This document shows, in pieces, positions 19,801-31,249 of a stretch of DNA of 64,000 bases. Position 1 is the stretch's first letter; every line of letters starts with the position of its first letter. Source of the DNA: Linum tenue (lineage: Eukaryota > Streptophyta > Magnoliopsida > Malpighiales > Linaceae); contig CAMGYJ010000008.1 of the NCBI GenBank assembly GCA_946122785.1, positions 53,950,963 through 54,014,962 of the forward strand. Direction: 5' to 3'. The notes beneath the pieces are model-generated. The model made no database searches. It was not told the DNA's origin and was given only the letters and a program-made list of their open reading frames with translations. Made by a program: the position numbers and the translations under genes.

Positions 19801-20745
19801 TAGGGGTGGCAGTCGGTCGGTTTCGGTTTAACCGAAAACTGAAAACCCAGTTATCGGTTAAACCAAGACACCACCTGTAGCTGCCGACCACCGACCGAAG
19901 AGAGGTCACGGTTAGCCGGCCAACCGACCGATCGGTTCCGGTTTTAGTCTCGGTTAGTCGACCAACTGAAGAAAAAAAAATACATTTTCCAAAAAAAAAA
20001 ATTAAATAAAAGAAAAAAACCTCCACCGCTCCTTCCTTATCCTCCCACCCACCCAAAAATCCCACGTCTTCTTCCTTCTCTCTCCTTCTTTCCTCCCACC
20101 CAAAAATCCCACGTCTTCTTCCTTCTCTCTCCCCTCTTTCCTCCCAAAAAATTCCCCCAGACCCCTTCTTCCTTCCTCCCAAAAAATCTCACCAGACCCA
20201 AAAATCCCAAAAAGAAAAAGGGGACATGGAGGAGAAGCAAAGGCGGACGTCGGGGTAGAGCCGGGAGGCGAGCGGAGGGAGTGGCGGAGGAATCGGAGTG
20301 TTGGAGAGAGGAGAGGCAGGCAGCGACTTTGGAGCAGAGCAGAGTATGCATGGCGTCGGCGATGGATGGGGAGGGAAAACTGGTGAGAGAGGTTGGTAGG
20401 GGGAGAAGGAGGAGGAAAGAGGTGGGGGGAGGTCGGCGATGGTTTTTTGGTTTATGAATGGAAGAGGAGGCGTCGGAGCGGAAGAAGAAGAAGAAGAAGA
20501 AAGAAAGAATTAGGGTAGGGTTAGGATGACTGGCTGGGCTGGGTTGAGTAGCTGGCCGGTTATTTTCGGTTAGTCGGGTAACCGCGGTTAATTACCCTCG
20601 GTTACTCGGCTAGCCGAAAACCACATTTCTTTCACCGTCAACCGACCGAGGTAAATAACCGTCGGTTTTCGGTTAGCTAGTAACCGACGGTTATCGGATA
20701 AACCGCCCGGTTAGCCGCTAACCGGAAACCGAACTGCCACCCCTA
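19801..20745. mobile_element. Non-autonomous hAT element, 945 bp
   Basis: TIRs TAGGGGTGGCAGTCGG and its near-complement ending CTGCCACCCCTA. Target duplications CTTGCAAG (19793-19800) and CTTGCAGG (20746-20753) differ at one base. Both subterminal regions are filled with CGGTTAACCG-like words. The middle is C- and GA-rich without transposase. Long open frames here are compositional artefacts. Confidence 0.88.
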
Positions 20746-20794
20746 CTTGCAGGTAGAGATGGAACTCATGATTGTATCTTTGGTCTTTTTTCTA

Positions 20795-21296
20795 TGATTA
20801 ATATCTTAGTTTGGTCTGAACTATAGACAAAATTTCTACTTTGGCCCGTGGTATCGGAAATTGCTATTCTGGCCTAAACTATATAGCATACTTTCTTATT
20901 TGGCCCGGAGGCGGGTTTGACCGTTAGTCAAGGTCCACCTCACTTGCCACGTTAGCTATTAGAGAATAAAAAATTTATTTTGTATTTTTTTTACTTTCTA
21001 ATAGTAAACAAAAAAATTAATTAAAAATTCTCCCCAAATTATTTTTAATTAATTTTAGAAAGTAAACAAAACTAAAAAATTCTAAAAAAAAAATTATTCC
21101 TTGATAGCTGACGTGGCAAGTGAGGTGGGCTTTGACTAACGGTCAACTCGGTTGACCGTCTAATTTGACGGTCAAACCCGCCTCCAAGCCAAATAAGAAA
21201 ATTTGCTACATAGTTTAGGCCAAAATAGCAATTTCTGATACCACGGGCCAAAGTAGAAAGTTTGTCTATAGTTCGGGCCAAACTAAGGTATTAACC
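20795..21296. mobile_element. Mutator-like MITE with long TIRs
   Basis: A 502-bp element with inverted arms of about 170 bp. The left arm TTAATATCTTAGTTTGG..CGGGTTTGACCG matches the reverse complement of the right arm at high identity. The centre is AT-rich. A perfect 9-bp target duplication TTTTTTCTA lies at 20786-20794 and 21297-21305. Long TIRs with a 9-bp duplication are typical of MULEs. Non-coding. Confidence 0.9.
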
Positions 21297-21305
21297 TTTT
21301 TTCTA

Positions 21306-22029
21306 CTTGGGTCTTTTTTTCTCGAGCATGATTTTAGATTGGGAGATGGGTTTTGAGTTTTGTTATAAAATTATGTTTAAGATATGGGGAACATGAGAAA
21401 TGAGAGAGACGAATGATGGAGAAGAATCTTCTATACTGTATATAAAGCAGATTCTTTTTTTTTTTCATGGGTTCATTTTTCTCCATTTAAAATTTCGAGC
21501 AACCAAAGTGAAAGTAGGAAGGATATTTTTGTCTTCACAATTAGTTATTTATTTTGTACAAAAATATATCAACACCAAGATTTGAACCATGGTCTCTTTA
21601 AACAAAGACAAGAAACATAACCAATTACACTAAACAAATACGTTATATACTTTTTATCACAAAACATTCAAGAAGTTAAAATCTGAAAAACAAATGACTT
21701 TTGCATAACGATAAGCTAGCTCACTAAGTCTCCTGTAAGTATCTTTATGGTGCTTGATATTTCAATTTTCATATTTGATTATTTTAGTTCTAGACTATCC
21801 TCTAAATCCAATCTATAAAATATGAAGTAGATTCATGGGTTAAATTTTCTCAATTTCAAATATTTAGCAACCAGAGTAATTTTTGGAAGGCAAAATGTCA
21901 TTTACCACACTTTAATTGGAATGCTTCGTTTAAATATTTATGTTGGCTTTAAATCTGTCGCATTGATTTTAGTGTTTCCGCTAGACGTTAAATTCGTTGG
22001 GTTCTATTTCACTTTCTAATTTATTTTTT
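21306..22029. other. AT-rich non-coding DNA around the Helitron start
   Basis: Apart from the two Helitron-like starts at 21430 and 21812, nothing coding was found. Confidence 0.3.
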
Positions 22030-22488
22030 ATTTTATTGTTATGCTATTGGAGGGACACAAACTATCCCAACCTCTAAACCTAGGTAAGAGGAAACAAATA
22101 AGCGGAAATCTCGCAGCCATAACTCTGTTACCAACTCGGTCATTCTTGGGACCTCTCCATGGAGCCTTTGACACATTTCCTGCCAGACAAAGCTAATCAA
22201 GGAGCACCATAGAGGTCCAAACAAGTGTCCCTAGAGTCGTGTTTCACTTTGCAACTCTACATGCATATGAGAGTCTGAGATCCCAAGAGCTGCTCTAAGA
22301 AAATTACCAACTCTGCTAACAATACTCCTCGAGAAACAACATTCGAAAAACAAATGATCCCAAGTCTCACTATTAGCATGGCATAAAATGCATCTATCTT
22401 CATTTAATTTACCCCACCGCATCAACTTTACCTTGGTTACTATCACATCCATGGCCATAATCCATGCTATGATACTCCACCGCGGCAC
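22030..22488 (-). pseudogene. LINE (L1-type) zf-RVT relic
   Basis: The - strand frame at 22488-22231 reads MPRWSIIAWIMAMD, RWGKLNEDRCILCHANSE, TWDHLFFECCFSRSI. This is the zinc-binding region that follows RT in plant L1 elements and their degenerate copies (W..C..C......HLF..C). A second frame (22224-22039) continues the C-terminal part. Isolated fragment, no RT core nearby. Confidence 0.8.
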
Positions 22489-23299
22489 ATAGAATTTACT
22501 CTAGAGAAGAGCAGACCAGTGTTGTTTGCTCTTCATAGGACGTATCGTATCCCAAACTGCACTCACTAAGTAGCTACTAGCTAAACATCAATTTTCCATT
22601 CCAAAAGCCATCATCATCTTGCTTCATCATAAACGTCTGCATAGTTGGGTGAAGCTTCAAAATTCGTCTCCACGCCAAATCATCTCTATTTTCACCTGTC
22701 AAACAACAAAAAGATGGTGTGCTTTCATAAATCCGATTATCAAACCAAGCTACACATTAATCATTATTCATTTATTCTAATAAAATTTCCAATTTTGAAG
22801 ATTCCAATATCATTTTCGCTTCCATAATATATATGGTACTAATCGTTGGTTACTATTTAATTCAATCTAATTTTGGCCTTTAGATTAATCTAACGATTTT
22901 ATTAGACCTTATTAAAATAAAAATTTAATATATTTTGGATTACAATACAAAATCGGTGCATAAAAAAACTCTACAAAATCCCTACCATAGAACCATTTAT
23001 CGAACTAACATGTATTTTTAACAACAATAAAGTTATTTTTAACAATTATCATATTAGTTTTAATTATACGAGTTAGTACCTATTCCATTTTGTGTGATGT
23101 TAACAATTATCATAATCAACATAAATATTCATTTATAAATTAATTTATCAATGATATCATGAACATCAATAATATGAACAAACAACATTATTAAACAATT
23201 GTGATATTGGATCATATTGTTAACAATGAAATGTTGTATTGTTAATAATCTACAAATTGAAACGTTGTCAACATAAGCAAAATCGTTAACTATATATAT
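22489..23299. other. AT-rich non-coding DNA
   Basis: Very AT-rich with several short repeats of AACAATTATCATA (about 23040-23115). No gene seen. Confidence 0.3.
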
Positions 23300-23713
23300 G
23301 GTGGCGTATTCGGTACACCCACTTTTTTGGGTGCACTCAGTGCACCCGCCTCATAATTGTCATTCCGAGCATGCGATTCATGTCAAAACTGTATCAATTG
23401 TTGCTTATGATATTATGAAAAAGAAGCACATGAATTTGAAAAAAAATTCATTCAAAATTTACTTTAATTTGAAGGATTTAGGATTTAGGGATTTAGGGTT
23501 AGAGATTAGGTTTAAATTTTGGGATTTTGGATTGGGATTCAAAATTGAAGGTTAAGGGGTTAGGGTAATAGATTGATTTGTTATGATTCTATGTCATATC
23601 ATCATATTAGATTGAGAGTACTAATTAAAGTTCAAAATTTGATGTAATATGGAGACTTTTAGAGTGGGTGCACTCAGTGCACCAAAAAAAGTGAGTGCGC
23701 CGAAGTAGCCACC
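23300..23713. mobile_element. (TA)n-seated MITE, copy I
   Basis: A 414-bp element with TIRs GGTGGCGTATTCGGTACACC and, reverse-complemented, GGTGGCTACTTCGGCGCAC. It is flanked on both sides by TATATATA tracts. The second palindromic word GGTGCACTCAGTGCACC is present at both ends. The interior holds TTTAGGG-like words but no ORF. Confidence 0.85.
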
Positions 23714-23731
23714 ATATATATATATATATAT
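23714..23731. repeat. (AT)n tract between MITEs
   Basis: Nine AT units bounding two MITEs. Confidence 0.95.
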
Positions 23732-24136
23732 GGGGAGTTCTACGGTACCTAGGGTGAAATCCGGGGTACCGCATACCTTGAGTAAGAAAACTCTATTCAG
23801 AACTTGAATTGACTTATATTTCGGACATGATACTATACTCTAACCCTTAAAGATCAAAATATTGGTCTTAATTCTCTAAATCTTATACGCAAAGATCAAT
23901 TTAATTAGAAACAATAATCGACGGTTATGATTCGTCCAAATATAGGCAAAAAAATCAATGCACCATCTTAGGAATTATAGTCTATGATTTAGATAATTAG
24001 GACCTAGTGCTCACTCATTAAGGGTTAGGGTATAGTATCATGCTCAAAAATCATGTTAATTCGAGGTCTAGATAGCGTTTTCATATTCAAGGTATGCGGT
24101 ACCCCGGATTTCACTCGGGGTACCGTAGAAGGCACC
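23732..24136. mobile_element. (TA)n-seated MITE, copy III (different interior)
   Basis: A 405-bp element with TIRs GGGGAGTTCTACGGTACC and GGTGCCTTCTACGGTACC (reverse-complemented right end) extending about 45 bp through ATCCGGGGTACCGCATACCTTGA. Flanked by (TA)n on both sides. The terminal consensus GGTGNCTTCTNCGG is shared with the neighbouring copies, but the interior is unrelated. Confidence 0.85.
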
Positions 24137-24142
24137 ATATGT

Positions 24143-24188
<46 letters not shown>
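24137..24188. repeat. (AT)n microsatellite
   Basis: About 20 AT units with one GTATAC interruption, lying between MITE copies III and II. Confidence 0.95.
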
Positions 24189-24190
<2 letters not shown>

Positions 24191-24932
24191 TGGCTACTTC
24201 GGTGCACTCATAAAAATGAGTGCATTAAATGCACCCAACTCTAAAAGTAGCCTTAAGACATCAAATTTTTTTTTTATTGGCAAGATTAGTATAATATGAT
24301 GATAGCATAAGATCACAACTAATCAATGCATTACCCTAAGCTTTAAACCTTCAATTTTGAACTTTTGTCCTAAACCCCAAATCATGAATCCTAACCCTAA
24401 ATCCATAAACCATAATTCCATCAAATTAATGTAAATTTGGAATAATTGTTGTGCCAATTCACGGGGTTTCTTGTTCGTCGTATCATACGTGATGATTAAC
24501 ATTGTTTAGACATGAATCGCCTACTCAAAATGTCAATTATGAAGTGAGTGCATTGAATGCACTCGCTTCATAACCATCATTTTAAACATGCGATTTATGT
24601 CAAAATGATGTCAATCATCACTTATGATGTGATGAACAATAACGCACATGAATTTGCACAAAAACCATTAAATGATTTACTTTAATGTGAAGGATTTATA
24701 GTTTAGAGATTTAGGGTTAGGGTTAGGGTTTACAATTTGGGGTTTAGGGATAAAACTCAAAATTGGAGGTCTAGGGCTTAGGGTAATCAGCTAATTAGTT
24801 GTTATCATATGTTATATCATCATATTACACTAATTCTATGAATTGAAATTCAAAATCTGGCACCTTAAGACTAGTTTTTGAGTTGGGTGTATTGAACGCA
24901 CTCATTTTTGTGAGTGCACCGAAGAAGTCACC
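24189..24932. mobile_element. (TA)n-seated MITE, copy II: inverted dimer
   Basis: A 744-bp element whose left half is the reverse complement of the family and whose right half is in forward orientation. The halves meet at the palindrome GTGAGTGCATTGAATGCACTC (24544-24564). Each half matches copy I at about 370 bp. Outer ends are GGTGGCTACTTCGGTGCAC and, reverse-complemented, GGTGACTTCTTCGGTGCAC. (TA)n flanks on both sides. Confidence 0.85.
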
Positions 24933-25316
24933 ATATATATATTGATCAATCTCTAATGTGCCCAATATATTCTTTCACATGATATAATTTCATATCTATA
25001 ACGTACCGTGATGAATAAAGATAGTAACTATTGAGAAAAGATATTTTATTAAATTACATGAATGGACAATAATTTTTTTTATGATTAAGATTGATTTTGT
25101 GTATGTAAATGGAAGAAAACTCTCATGTTGTTCTACATGAAATACAAAATAAATAGACACATTTACTTTCTAAATATCGCTATTAGTTGTTTATATTCAT
25201 TATTCATTTCTATATTTTCTTTATACATACTAAGAAATTACATATTATAAATCAAAACAACAAATCAAAATATATAATAATCAAACTCTCCGACCAAGGG
25301 TCGGGCCTGGTGCTAG

Positions 25317-25814
25317 TGATGAATAAGGGTTGATCATTTGTATTTTAGTAGGGTGGATACTTGAGTTTGGGTGGGTTGTGTCGTTTGGCTAAATGGTGTG
25401 ATTAAGTAAATTTTTTTTGTAATATTTGGGTTACGGGGACTGTCGTCTGGAAAGAACTATCAGTGTTTTGGAAAGTAGAAGGAGATTAACAGAATGATCA
25501 TATTACTATAAACTCAAACATATGTATTAAATCGTACAAAATGAAAGTTTTGTTACTATTTTGTAGAAAAGTACAAAGATTTGTGACCACTTAGACTAAT
25601 TATCCAAAAATCAGCGAGTTTGAACCTTGGAGTCGGGTCCGGCGATCCAATTTAGTCCTTTCGGTTCGATTAAGTGGTGGCGGCACCCATATTTCAACCT
25701 AGCCCTCATTTCCACCGCTCCAGAAATCACGACTTCCGTAGCTTTCTTACCTCGGCAAAATTGACTCTGATTTCCTCTTGGTAGCAGTGCATTGCCTTCC
25801 AGGGTATTTTCGCC
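25317..25814 (+). promoter_or_regulatory. Presumed MED27 promoter and 5' UTR
   Basis: Single-copy-looking sequence between the Helitron terminus and the MED27 start codon. No TATA box stands out at a convincing distance. The last 120 bp before the ATG are CT-rich, as plant 5' UTRs often are. If the Helitron call is right, the element lies about 500 bp upstream of the start codon. Confidence 0.4.
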
Positions 25815-28140
25815 ATGGATGTGAAACCCAATTTCCCAATGCAATTCCAGCAACAGCAGCTTCCGCAACTACAGCAACAGCAGCAGCAGCCGGAGCCTCA
25901 AGCTGCATCAACTCCGAGTACGAGCGCAGGTCAGCCGGCCGAGGCCCCGCCAAAGCAGGTAGCGTTGGCCATGGACAGGCTAGCCCAGGCTGCGCGGCTA
26001 ATTGCTGATGTGAGGATCGGCGGTGACCGGCTTCTCGAGGCGTTGTTCTTCGCCGCCCAGTCTCACCAAAGCAACAAGACCTTGCAGTTTTTGCTCAAGG
26101 AAGATGCTAGCATGCGCCAGCACCTCCAGGACCTGCGCACTGTTGGTATGTCTATACCTGCCATTTCCATTCGCTCTTACAGAAATTGCAGGAGGGGTAA
26201 AGTTTGTGTTTTTGCTTGATTTTGGTAGGAAGACAGCTAGAGGAAACTGGGGTTCTCAACGATTCCATGAAATCTAGGGGTAATTCTTGGGGTTTGCATA
26301 TACCATTAGTGTGTCCAGATGGCGCAGTTGTTGCTTATGCGTGGAAACGCCAACTAGCTGGGCAAGCTGGTGCATCTGCTGTGGACAGAACCAGGTTAGT
26401 ATTGGAATTACTAACGTTGATGGGCAATTGCTGCTCCAAATTTGTGCTACATCTTCAAAGGAAATGTTGCTACTTGATATGCGGGAGGGTCTAGAATTGG
26501 GGTTGTGGAAAAATATGATACTTAATTTTTTTCGTGTCAACTGGGTAAATCAAAATCAATCATGACATGTTCATAAAAAAAAAAAAAAAAAAATCGATCA
26601 TGATCATCACCGGTCTGGTTAGTGTTTAGGGTTTAATTTCAGTAGTTAATGTGGATTTCCAGGTTAGCTCTTAAGGCATTTGCTGATCAGAAAAGAAGAT
26701 TCTTTCCACACCTTGAAGATGAATCGGAAGATCAAAGTACAGAGCCAGGTTCTAAGAAACTTTGTAGGCGTCAGGCACCACTAACAAGTCAGCTAGACGA
26801 ACTTGGAGATTTCAAGTCTGTTGCTGATGTCCTAGCAAGATTGGAAAAGGAGGTCCCCAACGTAAAAGTTCTTACATACCAACGCCGGGATTGGTTGAAA
26901 AGAGCTTCTTCTTTACCGAGTTCGGGAAATGAGAATTCAATTGAATCACCAAAAGAGCAAAGTTTTCACAGTTTAAATAAAATGAGAGCAGGACCACAGG
27001 CTGCAGTTGCCTCTGAAAGGGCTTCTGTTATTGAAATATCGTTTCCTTGTACCTTCAGAGCTGTAGTATCATTGCATCCTGCTGGGTCAATCGATCCAGA
27101 TGCAGTTGCATTCTTTTCCCCTGATGAGGTATATCCTGTTAACCAGTTGAATCCTTCTTTAATTCTAGTTGTGGGGTTAAGATATGGGCCATGTTTATCA
27201 GACATTCTGCACCTTGGATTGTCTCAAGCTATCTGCTCTTTTTATGGCATCTCATGCTATATGCTTTTATGCTTACTAGAAAAGCATAGAGGTGTGAGGA
27301 TGATAAATACGCAGTAGTTTAGAAGCCCAGATAAGTTTGTGTGATTTCTGTAATTGGATTAGTCACTCTTTCTCTATCTGCCAATTTCTTGACGCTCTTG
27401 CTTCATCCTTCATCAACTTGGTTTTTTTGTTTGCTTTCACTTTTTGAACTTGGCTTTGCTGGGGTTTTTTATTTACGTTTTGGCAGGGAGGCAGCTACAT
27501 GCACGCCAGAGGTTCTTCCATCTATCATGTATTCAGACAGATCACGGTAACAGCTTCTATGTTAGACATCTTGTAAAAGCTATGTAAGCCAACTTTGTTG
27601 AGCCATGCTAACTTCCCAAGCTGAGACCCAAGTGTGATCACCTGTTGCAGGAGCATGCCGGTATAGGTTTGCAGCATTTTCTTGGAGTCGGGAGCGAAAT
27701 TGCCCTGTACTTTCTTTTGGTAATATCATGGTTATCAGAACTCAAATTTGGTTCTTCCTTGATTGACTCCATTTTAATTGCTAAACGGTGCATTTGTTTT
27801 CCACCTCCCTGTTCCTTTTCTTTCTGAAGAATTGGATATGCAGCTACCAGACATTATTTACCAAAGTTTGCAGGTGTAGATCTCCCCTTTTTCTATGATC
27901 ATTAGTTTATATACAAATTTATCTAGATCATGAAACTCTTAACTTGGTGCATGCAGTAAATGTGGGAAGCTATTAGCAGCAGATCGAAAATCCTCGGCGA
28001 TACTACCTCCAGTCCGTCGTTCTTTCCGACAGTTCTACCCTGTTAGGGAATCGTCAGCTGAAGCCAATTCATCAACCAAGGACCAAGTTTTCGAGATCCC
28101 AGGAGCTTATCATATAGGATGCTATACTGATGAGTTGTAG
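25815..28140 (+). CDS. MED27: Mediator complex subunit 27, seven exons
   Basis: Mediator tail/upper-tail subunit linking activators to RNA polymerase II in the nucleus. Predicted exons: 25815-26145, 26229-26394, 26663-27128, 27487-27546, 27651-27719, 27830-27873, 27957-28140. All introns have GT..AG borders and all joins keep frame, giving 439 residues. Residues 9-45 are Gln/Pro-rich. Conserved plant MED27 blocks follow: ALAMDRLAQAARLIADVRIG, LQFLLKEDASMRQHLQDLR, NSWGLHIPLVCPDGAVVAYA, KRQLAGQAGASAVDRTR, then RRFFPHL, VLARLEKEVPNVKV, SLHPAGSIDPDAVAFFSPDE. The C-terminal Med27 domain has ICSYQTLFTKVCSKCGKLL with a CxxC pair. The start is the first in-frame ATG (context GCCATGG). Exon 6 is only 44 nt. 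No disabling change seen; expression is inferred, not shown. Confidence 0.93.
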
Positions 28141-28859
28141 TTTTGATTAGGCCCAATGCGTATGTTAATACATACTCTGACCCTCCCATCTTCTTTCCTT
28201 AGGATTTAGGCATTTTGATCACGAGGAGAAATGGTGTGCTTCTTCTTCTTCTTTTAATTCCAATAGTTTGCTACGATATTGAAAGATGTAAAATAGTTTG
28301 CTAGGGAATGTTCAAACAAACCATGAGCTGTGTAAAAAGGCCCGTTGCCAACATGTTATCTGATTTGGAGTCCTTAGACCTTCTTCATAGTTCATCTCAA
28401 GGATTGAGCCCTACCCAGTTTAAGCTCAAAACAAAAGCATTGCTTGGGTTCACTGCCCATGTTTAATTCCCTCAGGTGATAACGGCGTTTAATCCCTTGC
28501 CACGGATCCACGGTTAATGATAGTGGGCCGTTCGGTTTACGAGCCTAACTGTGGCTGATTCTTGGGCTGGCAGTAGCAGATTTACTGCGGGAAGAAGAGC
28601 ATAAATGGGTCGTGAGCTTAATTGTGGGTACTGGGTAGCTACGGTACGGGCCCGCCAATTCATTGTGGTCTGCCAAGGGTGCCAGATGTCAGATGAAACC
28701 CTTTTAAATCTCACATATATTTAGTTTTTGAGGATTCTATGTTGGCGATATATATTTTTTTTTTCTACAAAAGAAAATTTTAGATTAAAATTGAGATCAA
28801 GCACAACCTGGTATAAAGTCATGACAGAAAATCAAAAGAACGATACGCAGTCATGTACA
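28141..28859. other. MED27 3' region and intergenic DNA
   Basis: No further gene. A TGTAAAATAG-like site near 28285 could lie in the 3' UTR. A purine- and G-rich part (28500-28700) has no coding signature. Confidence 0.35.
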
Positions 28860-30610
28860 AAGAAAGGGTATTTTTAGCCACCAAATGGGCTACCTATTGC
28901 TACTCGCCTACTCCAACCTATAAATCGTACAGTAAGACCATTATGACTCGCCAACAAACATAGGACTTACTCAAGAATGTCCCCAGAGTGGCTATCTCGC
29001 TTATTGGCATGGCTTATCTTGCAATGACCACCTTGGCATCCCCTTCAAACTGAACCTGCAAAAGATCATAATCCAGACACCACTTGATGGCCTCTCAGAG
29101 AACTAAGAGTTATACTAGTGGTGGATCATCGATATTTGCAATATGCACTCCCCTAGCCAAGATAACCGCACCACTCTGGTCTTTCAAGACCATCCCTCCC
29201 GTCGAGTATGATTCATTCTTTGTTGAACCATCCCACATGCATGTGTACCAGAGAGGATTATAAAAATCCAATCACCCATTATGGGGACAAGGGGTCGGAG
29301 TCACTCTGTCAGTTGGCAAACTGATCCATTCTTGGAGTTGATGATACTATCTCATTAGTGTAGGAACCTGGAATTGCTTTCCCTAAACAATGACCCAATT
29401 TTCGGATCTCCATATTCGCTAGAGGACTGCAAAAATTGCAATACTATGGCGGGGTTGATTGAGCAATAGCAACAAATTTTTGAGAAACAATGGGAAGTTT
29501 TGAAGAGGGAGACTTTGGCATAGATATTCCAATCCAGAGTGATCCCATAGGTCCCTCACCACCAAACACTCCATAAAGAGATGCTCCATTGTCTCCTAGT
29601 CAGCCCAACAAACCAGACATCGGGGAGCCATTTGGACTTCCTTCTTAATCAGAGCTTCCATTATCGGGAAATGCGGTTAAACATTTTCCAAAGAAAGATC
29701 TTAAGCTTTGGGGGATCGCGAGATCCCACATCCAAATCTAGCTAGATCAATCCATCCAACTCAGAGTCTGACGCCGACTACATCTCCTTCGATCAACCAG
29801 GATTGTTAGACAGTATCTCGATTTAATGTTGAACACTCCATTACTGGTATCATGATAGATTAGTGAGTCCTCTATAACCTCACGAGGCACTGGGATCGCT
29901 TTAATGGCACGAGCATCATCTGGTGGAAATAGTTGATTGAGCCTCTCATCGCACCATCTCTCATCCCCTTGCATCACTAATTCTAACACTTTTGGGTCAC
30001 TTCCCTCCAGTATCACCTGGTGATAGCAGGAAGGGGCGTGCGGATGCAACCCAGGAACCCAGTTGGAATTCTGAATAGATGCAACACAACCATTTCCAAT
30101 TTTCCATCGCAACTCTTGCTGGAGTAATTGGCGACAATGAAGAGTACTATGCCAACCCTACGATGGTCGTGAGCGAGCCGTAGCCCTAAGGAATGATTCC
30201 ATAGGAAAATATTTTCCTTTGTAGACCTGGGCCAGGAGGGAGTCGAGGGACTGAGGTTCATTAAGGATTCCCCATCCAATTTTAGCCAAAAGGAATTAAT
30301 TTAAATTCTTGAATCTCCTAAAAATCCCATCCCTCCATCGTGTGCTTGCTTTGGCACATGTTTCTCCAGGAAACCCTGTGAATATGGGACTGGCCACCCT
30401 CTCCCCCACCAAAATCTCAGCCACATGCTTGTCCAATATTATACAGAGAGATAGTGGGAGATTGAAGTAGGACATTACATGTAGGGGTAGCGCAGATGTC
30501 ACTGATTTAATCAATGTCTTGTTTGATGCCCATGATAAAGTCCTCTGCAACCATCCTTGCAAACGTTGCAGTAATTTCTGCTCCATAAATGGGAACATGG
30601 ACATTTTTTA
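28860..30610 (-). pseudogene. L1-type LINE relic: RT end, zf-RVT, RNase H
   Basis: Read downward on the - strand. 30604-30296 has the post-RT segment (LLQRLQGWLQRTLSWASNKT, LPLHVMSYFNLP, RWRDGIFRRFKN). 30279-29747 gives MRWKIGNGCVASIQNSNWVP and the following linker. 29700-29570 holds decayed zf-RVT sequence. 29250-28990 reads DGSTKNESYSTGGMVLKDQS and LQVQFEGDAKVVI, the RNase H-like domain of plant LINE-derived proteins. Several frameshifts and stops. The order is that of an L1 ORF2 3' half. Confidence 0.8.
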
Positions 30611-31249
30611 TTGAGCAATCAGGGTGGGTGGCAATTTCGATCCGACACGTTTTACCTAACATATTTGAGTTGTTTTGTGGCGGGCATGGGTACTCTCCAC
30701 AACCTGACCTACCGCGACCTGCTACATTATCGACCCATTTTTGCCTAAATTACATGTAATTTTAGTCAAATTACTTAGGATTTTACTTTTATTTTATTAG
30801 CTCATATTTTAGCTACAAATAAGTTTATAAATAGGTGAGAGCCTCAATTTCTCGAATAATTTAACAACAATTACCATGTTAAAACTTGTTTCTTAATTTT
30901 TTGATGAAAAATGAATATTTTTAATGTTTCCCTTTAAATTACATACCCATATGGGTTGACTTTCCCCCAAGCGAATCCTATGATAAATTACTTGACTTTG
31001 ACAAGACCTATCATGGGTATATGTATTGAGATACATGTTCGATACCCATATGGGTTGACTTTCCCCGAACCGAATCCTATGATAAATTACTCGACTTGGA
31101 TACGACCTGTCAAAGGTATATGTATTGAGATACCCGTCTGATTTGCTCTGTTGACATTTGTAGTCGAACGCTAAAAAGGGGTTGTTGTCACTCAAAGACA
31201 GGATCATATATAAGTATGACAACCCTTGCAAGCCAACCAATATAACCAC
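30611..31249. other. Non-coding DNA with a 99-bp tandem duplication
   Basis: 30944-31141 consists of two copies of a 99-bp unit starting TACCCATATGGGTTGACTTT and ending in TGTATTGAGATAC. The rest is AT-rich without a gene. The start (30625-30700, GTGGCAATTTCGATCCGAC) resembles one end of a hAT-like repeat but no partner was found. Confidence 0.5.

Larger units (their letters stand above)
21430..25316 (+). mobile_element. Probable Helitron, non-autonomous
   Basis: The 3' end has a short hairpin CCGACC-AAG-GGTCGG (25290-25304), then GCCTGGTG and CTAG (25313-25316) followed by T, the canonical Helitron terminus. A Helitron-like 5' end TCTATACTGTATATAAAGC is at 21430. A related one, TCTATAAAATATGAAG, at 21812 is preceded by A, as A|T insertion requires. 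Both continue into the same CATGGGTT..CAATTT..GCAACCA phrase, so two copies may be nested. No Rep/helicase was seen. The body contains a LINE relic and three MITEs that may be cargo or later insertions. Confidence 0.5.

Noticed and set aside
19697..20351. Long open - strand frames rich in Gly, Glu and Arg
   Set aside because: They lie in the low-complexity interior of a hAT element with defined TIRs and target duplication. No conserved motif is present.
24700..24745. Interstitial telomere (TTTAGGG)n
   Set aside because: Only three degenerate units, and similar words occur at the same place in the sister MITE at 23480. It is part of the MITE interior.
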